A program made the position numbers and the translations under genes. Positions 6,787 through 11,610 of a stretch of 11,610 bases of DNA are shown here, one piece after another (positions within the stretch are counted from its first letter, which is position 1; the number at the start of each line of letters is the position of its first letter). A model generated the notes under the pieces. That model was not told where the DNA came from, made no database searches, and saw only the letters and a program-made list of their open reading frames with translations. Location of the stretch: positions 1 through 11,610 of the forward strand of contig CAMCTC010000136.1 of the NCBI GenBank assembly GCA_945878355.1. The letters run 5' to 3'. Origin of the DNA: Bordetella parapertussis. Its GTDB lineage: Bacteria; Pseudomonadota; Gammaproteobacteria; Burkholderiales; Burkholderiaceae_C.

Positions 6787-8403
6787 TCAACCAGGGCAGA
6801 GGCGCGGCTCGGCGCGCCAGAGCTGGGCGTTGCGGCCCTTCAGCACCAGGACAGCGCCCGGCACTGCTGCCGACGCAGGCTTGTCGCCCAGGCCCTCGAC
6901 CAGCCAGACCCTGTGGCCGCGGCACACCAGCGCTGGCAAGCGGTCGATCGGGTAGAGCACCGCGGCGACCCGTTCGGCATCGAAGCGCACGCTGTCGGCG
7001 AGTTCCTTGCGCCAGCTGTCGCGCCGCCGCACGTCGGGGTGGTCCCAGTGGCTCGCGACCATCGGCACCTGGGTCAATCGAGCCTCGAACACGACGTCGT
7101 TGAAGCTGTTCTCGACCAGCACCACCAGGTCAGCCGGCGTGACGAGGCTGCGCAACTCACGGCCCACGTCGCGACCTGACTTGGGCGCGACCCAGGCCAG
7201 CGCGACGATCCAGCCCAGGCTGAACAGTGCTGCGCCGACCACCATCGGGCGCAGCCATCGGTTGGTCTGGCCGTTGCTGTCGATCATCGGCAGCGCGAGC
7301 AGCGCGCAGAACGGCGCGAGCGCCGGCATGATGTAGCCCACCAGCTTGGACGCCGGTATCGAGAAGAACAGCAGCACCACCAGCGCCCACCAGACCATCA
7401 GGCCGGTCCAGCGGCGGTCCCTGGCCGGCTCTGGAGACTTGGCGCGGCGTATCGTCGCCAGCAGCCAGGGGCTCCAGGGCAGTGTCAGCAGCGGCAGCAC
7501 GCCCCAGAGAAACCAGACCGGCTGCACGTTGTTGAAGCTGGTTGCGGCGTAGCGGCGGAAGTGCTGCTCGACGATGAAGTAGTCGAAGAAGTCCGGGTAA
7601 CGCTGCTGCATCAACAGCATCCAGGGCAGCGCGACCGCGGCGAACACCCCCAGCCCGAGCGGGTGCAGCAGCCGCAGCGTGTCGCGCCAGCGGCCTTGCG
7701 CGAGCAGCCAAGGGCCGATGATCAAGGCCGGCAACACCACACCGATCAAGCCCTTGGACAGCACGGCCAAGCCGCAAAAAGCCCAACCGGCCACCAGCCA
7801 CTGCAGCGTCGGGTGGTTCAAGGGCCACCAGCGCAGCGTCGGCAACTGGCCTGACCAGCGCGCATGCGGCTCGGGTTGCTCCAGCGCGCGGGCCAGACAC
7901 AGCACCGCGGCGGTCAGTGTGCCCGCGACCAGCATGTCGTGGTTGGCGTATTGGCCGCCGATGAAATAGAACGGGCAGGTGGCCAGCACCAGCAACGCGA
8001 TGCCCGCGACCCGCACACCCTCGCGCCGGCGCAGCGTCAGCCACAGCGCCGCCCCCATCAACCAGGCTCCCAGCGCGGGGCCAAGCCGAACGCTGAACGG
8101 CGAGACACCGAACACCGACAGGCCCAGCATGTTGACCCAGTAGGTCAACGGAGGCTTGTGGAAAAAGGGCACGCCATTGAGCAGCGGCACCAGCCCGTCG
8201 CCGGCCCACATCTCGCGCGCCACTTCGCCGTAGCGGCCTTCGTCTGGCAGCAGCAGCGGACGCAGCCAGGCGCTGAACAGCAGCCACAAGGCCAGCAGGC
8301 CCAGTACCATCGTGGCCGAGCCGGTCCAGTCTGGCCAGGCGGCGCGCGGCGCCGAGCTTGGCTGGTCTGACCGGTTGGCCGTTGAATCGTCGAGCGCTGA
8401 CAT
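6787..8403 (-). CDS. ArnT-like GT39 (GT-C) lipid-linked sugar transferase (LgmB-like)
   Basis: Polytopic inner-membrane GT-C glycosyltransferase, 538 residues (E. coli ArnT is about 550), expected to transfer an aminosugar from undecaprenyl phosphate to lipid A phosphate on the periplasmic face. Seen: first periplasmic loop acidic motif PDEGRYGEVAREM (53-65, D54/E55), FHKPPLTYW (81-89), SKG (216-218), EQHFRRY (279-285), and FFSIPASKLVGYIMPALAP (346-364), each with a recognisable ArnT counterpart. Many hydrophobic helices run to about residue 405, followed by a soluble C-terminal domain (about 410-538) as in ArnT. The N-terminal 25 residues are polar and variable. It lies 22 bases after the FKBP gene and 7 bases before the gtrA-type gene. 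Whether the acceptor is lipid A or another envelope glycan cannot be told from sequence; context with a NaxD-type deacetylase makes lipid A the best guess. Confidence 0.92.
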   Translation of the reverse strand: MSALDDSTANRSDQPSSAPRAAWPDWTGSATMVLGLLALWLLFSAWLRPLLLPDEGRYGEVAREMWAGDGLVPLLNGVPFFHKPPLTYWVNMLGLSVFGVSPFSVRLGPALGAWLMGAALWLTLRRREGVRVAGIALLVLATCPFYFIGGQYANHDMLVAGTLTAAVLCLARALEQPEPHARWSGQLPTLRWWPLNHPTLQWLVAGWAFCGLAVLSKGLIGVVLPALIIGPWLLAQGRWRDTLRLLHPLGLGVFAAVALPWMLLMQQRYPDFFDYFIVEQHFRRYAATSFNNVQPVWFLWGVLPLLTLPWSPWLLATIRRAKSPEPARDRRWTGLMVWWALVVLLFFSIPASKLVGYIMPALAPFCALLALPMIDSNGQTNRWLRPMVVGAALFSLGWIVALAWVAPKSGRDVGRELRSLVTPADLVVLVENSFNDVVFEARLTQVPMVASHWDHPDVRRRDSWRKELADSVRFDAERVAAVLYPIDRLPALVCRGHRVWLVEGLGDKPASAAVPGAVLVLKGRNAQLWRAEPRLCPG

Positions 8404-8425
8404 CTGGCGCCGGGTCAGCCTGCGC

Positions 8426-8782
8426 TCAGACCGCCAGCAGGTCGACCTCGAACACCAGCGTGGCGTTGGGCGGGATCACGCCGCCAGCGCCGCGCGCGCC
8501 GTAGCCGAGCTGGGACGGGATCAGCAGCACTCGGGTGCCGCCGACCTTCATGCCCTGCACGCCTTCGTCCCAGCCGCCGATGACCTGGCCGGCGCCGAGG
8601 TGAAAGCGGAACGGGTCGCCGCGGTCCTTGCTCGAATCGAACTTGGTGCCGCGTCCATTGGCAGCGGTCGGTGCGTGCAGCCAGCCGGTGTAATGCACGG
8701 CGACTTGTTGGCCGGCAGCGGCTACGGCGCCGGTGCCAGGGGTGGTGTCTTCGTACTGCAGGCCTGAGGCGGTGGTGATCAT
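8426..8782 (-). CDS. FKBP-type peptidyl-prolyl cis-trans isomerase
   Basis: Single-domain FKBP of 118 residues, no signal peptide or flap insertion, so a cytoplasmic FKBP12-like rotamase. Seen: the active-site set Y31 (HYTGWL), F48-D49 (KFDSS), F58/F60 (PFRF), V67-I68 (QVIGGWDEG), W71, Y94 (LGYGARG) and IPPNATLVFEVDLL (103-116). Such small FKBPs accelerate proline isomerisation in folding and are common in betaproteobacteria. It lies between gluQ (39-base gap upstream) and the ArnT-like gene (22-base gap downstream), all leftward. The 39-base gap is comparatively AT-rich for the window and could hold a promoter, but I cannot define one. Why a prolyl isomerase precedes the envelope-sugar genes is unknown; simple genome packing is the conservative reading. 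Confidence 0.96.
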   Translation of the reverse strand: MITTASGLQYEDTTPGTGAVAAAGQQVAVHYTGWLHAPTAANGRGTKFDSSKDRGDPFRFHLGAGQVIGGWDEGVQGMKVGGTRVLLIPSQLGYGARGAGGVIPPNATLVFEVDLLAV

Positions 8783-8821
8783 TTTGGGGTCCGGTTCAAC
8801 AGAGTTTTGACAGGGATCGCA

Positions 8822-9736
8822 TCATGCCATCGCGCCGGCCGGGCTGGCGACCAGCCAGCGGTCGGCCCAGGCCTTCGTCGCGGCGCCCAGCCAGTCTGGC
8901 GTCGTGGTGGCCTCGATCGCGGGCAGGTCCAGCGCCCGGGCCGCGGCAGTCAGCGCGGCCAGCGCGTCCCGGGTGTCCAGTGCCTGGGCCTGGTTCTGCT
9001 TGCTCAGCTTGTGGTCGTCGGTGCCGAGCACCAGCGGGGTGTGCAGGTGGCGCGGCTGTGGCAGGCCGAGCAGGCGCTGCAGGTGGATTTGGCGTGCGGT
9101 GTTGTCGGTCAGGTCTTCGCCGCGGACCACGTCGCTGACCCCTTGCTCGGCGTCATCGACAACCACCGCGAGCTGGTAGGCCCACAGCTTGTCGGCACGC
9201 TGCAACACGAAATCACCGACCTCGGTGGCCAGGTTCTGTCGCTGCGGGCCCAAGCGACGGTCGAACCAATCGACGATCACGGCGCTGCCCTCGCGCTCGG
9301 TGCGCAGACGCATTGCGCGAGGGGTCTTGCCGTTCAATCCGTCGCGGCAGGTGCCCGGGTAGATGAGCTCGCCAAAGCGCTGTCGTGTCGAGGGCTGCAC
9401 CAGGGCCACGTCGCGCCGGCTGCAGCCGCAGGGATAGGCCCAGCCGGCCAGGCGCAGCCGTGCCAGCGCCTCGGCGTAAGCCCCATCGCGCCCGGACTGC
9501 CACAGTGGCGGCGCGTCGGGCTGCAGTCCGCAGTCTGCGAGCTGGCGCAGGATCTGCTCGGCGGCGCCTGGGATGCAGCGTGGCCGGTCCACGTCCTCGA
9601 TCCGCACCAACCAGCGGCCGGTGTGGGCGCGCGCGTCGAGCCAACTGGCCAGTGCCGCCGCCAGGCTGCCGGCGTGCAACAGGCCGGTCGGCGAGGGGGC
9701 GAACCGGCCGACATAGCGCCGCGCGGCCAGACTCAT
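8822..9736 (-). CDS. gluQ: Glutamyl-Q tRNA(Asp) synthetase GluQRS
   Basis: Truncated paralogue of glutamyl-tRNA synthetase (304 residues against about 470 for GltX) that attaches glutamate to queuosine at position 34 of tRNA-Asp. Seen: class I Rossmann fold with the HIGH-like [14 protein letters not shown] (12-25), VRIEDVD (44-50), zinc ligands C103, C105, Y126 and C130 with the YadB spacing, the [14 protein letters not shown] segment containing the KMSKS equivalent (236-248), and no anticodon-binding domain. The start is ATG 9736, which overlaps the lysR stop as ATGA; the open frame further upstream is antisense-style read-through in another frame of lysR. In many gammaproteobacteria gluQ follows dksA; here it is coupled to a LysR gene instead, which is unusual to me. 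Confidence 0.96.
   Translation of the reverse strand: MSLAARRYVGRFAPSPTGLLHAGSLAAALASWLDARAHTGRWLVRIEDVDRPRCIPGAAEQILRQLADCGLQPDAPPLWQSGRDGAYAEALARLRLAGWAYPCGCSRRDVALVQPSTRQRFGELIYPGTCRDGLNGKTPRAMRLRTEREGSAVIVDWFDRRLGPQRQNLATEVGDFVLQRADKLWAYQLAVVVDDAEQGVSDVVRGEDLTDNTARQIHLQRLLGLPQPRHLHTPLVLGTDDHKLSKQNQAQALDTRDALAALTAAARALDLPAIEATTTPDWLGAATKAWADRWLVASPAGAMA
9733..9736 (-). other. ATGA stop/start overlap, lysR to gluQ
   Basis: Minus-strand bases 9736 to 9733 read ATGA: ATG starts gluQ and TGA ends the LysR gene. This is the second such overlap on this strand and suggests that regulator and tRNA-modifying synthetase are translated from one message. Confidence 0.85.
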
Positions 9737-10731
9737 TCCAGCGCTACCGGCAAGCCGCTGTGCTGCTCTAGCAGTGCGCGGCGCGTGGTCGGACTCTCGA
9801 GTTGGTCCAGCCACCACTGCAGTGCCAGGCCTTGCGGCGCCTTGCGGGGCTGCGATGTGGCCGCGCCGCGCCAGGCGTAGCCGAACTGTGCCGGCAAGCG
9901 GGTTCGCTGTACCGTTTTGGCCACCAGCCGGCCGAGTCGCAGGTGCTCGCGCACCTGAGGCTCGGGGACGAAGCCGCAGCCCAGGCAGCGCAGCAAGGCC
10001 TCGGTCTTGGCGGCCATGGTCGGCACGGTCAGCACATCCTGGCCTGGCAGCAGGTTGACGGTGACCGGCGCCAAGCGCTGGGCCGAGTCGGCCACCGCCA
10101 CGGCCCGGTGGGCCATCATCTGCGCGTCGCTCAGGGGCTCGGTGGCCTGAGCCAGCGGGTGGTGCGGCGCGACCGCGAAGACGAAAGCCACCTCGCCCAG
10201 CAGCCGCAGTTCGATGCCGGGTTGCGGTGGCGAGCTCATCATCACGCCGATCGCCAAGTCGGCCTGGCCGCTGACCAGCGCCTCCCAAAGGCCGGCCAGG
10301 ATCTCGCTTCGCAGTCGCAGCCGGGTGCCCGGACCTTCGCCCAGGCCAGCCATACCGCGCTGGGCGTAAAAGCCCTCGATCAGCTCGAACAGCGTTAGCC
10401 GCGAGATCACACCATCGGCGGCCACGGTCAGCGCGCTCTCCCAGCCGGTGGCCACTCTGCGCACCCGGTTCGCCACCGCGTCCATCTCGGCCAGCAGCCG
10501 GCGGCCTTCCTCGAGTAACTCCTGGCCCGCAGCGGTCAGACGGGCCTGGCGCGAACTGCGGTCGAACAGCAGCACGTCGAGTGCATCCTCGAGCTGGCGC
10601 ACGCTGTAGGTCAGCGCCGAGGGCACGCGGCCCAGTTCTCGGGCTGCGGCGGCAAAGCTGCCGGTGCGGGCGATGATGTCCATCATCTGCAGGGCATCAG
10701 GGGTCAGGGCGTTGCGGCGGGGCGCGCTCAT
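9733..10731 (-). CDS. LysR-family transcriptional regulator
   Basis: LysR-type regulator of 332 residues. Seen: N-terminal winged helix-turn-helix (about 9-70) with [29 protein letters not shown] spanning the two core helices (23-51), [20 protein letters not shown] as wing and start of the linker helix (54-73), then a two-lobed effector domain (about 95-320). The ligand cannot be read from sequence. The start is ATG 10731; an in-frame TTG at 10776 would add 15 residues made by the GC-rich repeats of the spacer and is less likely. It is divergent from a pirin gene, an arrangement common in proteobacteria in which the LysR controls the pirin and itself from the shared spacer. Downstream it is coupled to gluQ by an ATGA overlap, so autoregulation could also affect gluQ. 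Confidence 0.94.
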   Translation of the reverse strand: MSAPRRNALTPDALQMMDIIARTGSFAAAARELGRVPSALTYSVRQLEDALDVLLFDRSSRQARLTAAGQELLEEGRRLLAEMDAVANRVRRVATGWESALTVAADGVISRLTLFELIEGFYAQRGMAGLGEGPGTRLRLRSEILAGLWEALVSGQADLAIGVMMSSPPQPGIELRLLGEVAFVFAVAPHHPLAQATEPLSDAQMMAHRAVAVADSAQRLAPVTVNLLPGQDVLTVPTMAAKTEALLRCLGCGFVPEPQVREHLRLGRLVAKTVQRTRLPAQFGYAWRGAATSQPRKAPQGLALQWWLDQLESPTTRRALLEQHSGLPVALE

Positions 10732-10736
10732 TGATT

Positions 10737-10770
10737 GGCAGGTCGGCGGCAGGTCGGCTGGCGAGTCGGC
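10737..10770. repeat. GGCAGGTCGGC direct repeats in lysR/pirin spacer
   Basis: The 11-mer GGCAGGTCGGC occurs exactly at 10737-10747 and 10748-10758, with a one-mismatch copy at 10760-10770 (GGCGAGTCGGC). A further exact copy is at 10823-10833, overlapped by a partial one at 10831-10838. The near 11-base period is about one helical turn, so the copies would present on the same DNA face. They flank the AT-rich dyad at 10788-10802 on both sides. This could be a regulator binding array or slipped-strand GC-rich duplication. Confidence 0.6.
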
Positions 10771-10787
10771 GGGCAAGCCGCCAAAGC

Positions 10788-10802
10788 TTCATCTTATTTG
10801 AA
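10788..10802. promoter_or_regulatory. candidate LysR operator (TTCA-N7-TGAA)
   Basis: TTCA at 10788-10791 and TGAA at 10799-10802 form a perfect 4-base dyad with a 7-base AT-rich centre, which contains the classic LysR T-N11-A layout. Flanking AGC and GCT extend the symmetry with one base out of step. A second GCTTCA half-site at 10808 lies 22 bases (two turns) after the one at 10786. It is the only AT-rich patch in the spacer and sits between the divergent lysR and pirin starts, where the LysR family normally binds. Confidence 0.5.
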
Positions 10803-10866
10803 TGCTCGCTTCAAGCCCGGCTGGCAGGTCGGCAGGTCTGAAGGTGCGACCATCGGTGCATCGAAC

Positions 10867-10872
10867 AGGAGG
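10867..10872 (+). promoter_or_regulatory. strong Shine-Dalgarno sequence of the pirin gene
   Basis: AGGAGG, a full anti-Shine-Dalgarno match, seven bases before the ATG at 10880. It decides that start over the earlier in-frame alternatives (from 10802) and stands out because most other starts in the window lack a recognisable site. Confidence 0.9.
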
Positions 10873-10879
10873 CATCGTC

Positions 10880-11581
10880 ATGATCAGCTTGCGCCGCAGC
10901 GCCGACCGAGGTTTCGCCGACCACGGTTGGCTCAAGAGCTTTCACAGCTTTTCGTTTGCCGATTACCACGACCCGGCCCACATGGGCTACGGCAACTTGC
11001 GGGTGATCAACGAGGACCGGATTGCACCTGGCACCGGTTTCGGCACGCACGGCCACCGCGACATGGAGATCGTCAGCTATGTGCTCGACGGCGCGCTGGC
11101 GCACCAAGACAGCATGGGCCAGGTCACCGCGATCCTGCCCGGCGAGGTTCAGCGCATGAGCGCGGGCACGGGGGTCAGGCACAGCGAGTTCAACCATGCC
11201 AAGGGCAGCAACACCCACTTTTTGCAGATCTGGTTGCTGCCCAGCGCCGCGGGCATCACGCCGAGCTATGAGCAAAAAGCTTTCGCCGAGCCCGACAAGC
11301 GCGGCCGACTGCGACTGGTGGCTGCGCCCGATGGCCGCGAAGGATCGGTCACGCTGCACGCCGATGCGTCGATTCGCGTCGGCTTGTTCGACGGCACTGA
11401 GGCGGCCGAACTGGCGCTGGCGCCAGGCCGACGCACCTGGGTGCATCTGGCGCGCGGCGCACTGACGGTCAACGGCCATCGGCTGATCGCCGGCGATGCG
11501 CTGGGTCTGGTCGACGAGACCTTGCTGCGGCTGAGCGACGGTGACACGGCCGAGGTGCTGGTGTTCGATCTGGCACGCTGA
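10880..11581 (+). CDS. Pirin family bicupin (YhhW-type, quercetinase-like)
   Basis: Pirin-family bicupin of 233 residues, cytoplasmic. Seen: N-terminal cupin with metal ligands H57 and H59 (THGHRDME), H101 and E103 (VRHSEFN), the same numbering as in E. coli YhhW, plus the family stretches GYGNLRVINED (36-46) and LQIWLLP (115-121); the second cupin (about 145-230) lacks a metal site, as usual. Family knowledge: YhhW and human pirin have quercetin 2,3-dioxygenase activity in vitro; the physiological substrate in bacteria is generally unknown, and some pirins act through protein partners. Start fixed by the AGGAGG at 10867. It is divergent from a LysR gene, which probably controls it. The 29 bases after the stop to the window edge hold nothing I can assign. 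Confidence 0.95.
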   Translation: MISLRRSADRGFADHGWLKSFHSFSFADYHDPAHMGYGNLRVINEDRIAPGTGFGTHGHRDMEIVSYVLDGALAHQDSMGQVTAILPGEVQRMSAGTGVRHSEFNHAKGSNTHFLQIWLLPSAAGITPSYEQKAFAEPDKRGRLRLVAAPDGREGSVTLHADASIRVGLFDGTEAAELALAPGRRTWVHLARGALTVNGHRLIAGDALGLVDETLLRLSDGDTAEVLVFDLAR

Positions 11582-11610
11582 GTCAGTGCATGACGCCTTG
11601 ACTTGCGCTG

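Noticed and set aside
8807..9880. 357-residue plus-strand open frame opposite gluQ and the lysR 3' end
   Set aside because: Shadow of two clearly conserved genes; composition (Gln/Gly/Ala-rich) is typical of the complementary frame in high-GC DNA.
11581..11603. AGTCA ... TGACT inverted repeat after the pirin stop as a terminator
   Set aside because: Arms of five bases with a 13-base loop and no T-run; too weak, and the window ends right after it.

Overview
The window looks like an ordinary chromosomal segment of a high-GC betaproteobacterium. The protein styles and gene order point to Burkholderiales, probably the Comamonadaceae / Leptothrix-Rubrivivax area; this is inferred from remembered family and synteny patterns, not from a search. 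Coding density is very high: eleven genes, ten complete and one cut by the left edge, with no gene-free stretch longer than 148 bases. I see no tRNA, rRNA, CRISPR array, insertion sequence or phage gene.

Left third (1-4476), housekeeping block. A CoA-pyrophosphatase-type Nudix hydrolase (cut at its 5' end) and an orphan CobD/CbiB-like membrane protein run rightwards. They converge on a leftward pair: an M48/Ste24-type membrane metalloprotease followed by the ribosome-assembly GTPase rsgA, joined by an ATGA stop/start overlap. Divergent from the protease is orn (oligoribonuclease). Three start codons here (CobD-like, M48, orn) lack a Shine-Dalgarno sequence and have a -10-like hexamer only 6-8 bases upstream, so near-leaderless transcripts are possible.

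Middle (4542-8403), the most interesting part. Four genes form a complete lipid-carrier aminosugar module in two convergent halves. Rightward are a GT2 polyprenyl-phosphate glycosyltransferase with two C-terminal membrane segments and a YdjC/ChbG/NaxD-type deacetylase, overlapping by 8 bases. Leftward are an ArnT-like GT39 transferase and a GtrA-type small membrane protein. Together they supply every step of a lipid A aminosugar decoration route like the Bordetella Lgm (glucosamine) and Francisella Flm/NaxD (galactosamine) systems: load an N-acetylhexosamine on undecaprenyl phosphate, deacetylate it, flip it, and transfer it to lipid A phosphate.

Right third (8426-11581). Upstream of the ArnT-like gene and on the same strand lie an FKBP-type prolyl isomerase, gluQ (glutamyl-Q tRNA-Asp synthetase) and a LysR regulator. 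The lysR stop and gluQ start share ATGA, so five leftward genes from lysR to gtrA could in principle be one transcript. Divergent from lysR is a pirin-type quercetinase-like cupin with a perfect Shine-Dalgarno sequence. The 148-base lysR/pirin spacer holds an AT-rich LysR-type dyad (TTCA-N7-TGAA) flanked by several copies of an 11-base GC-rich repeat.
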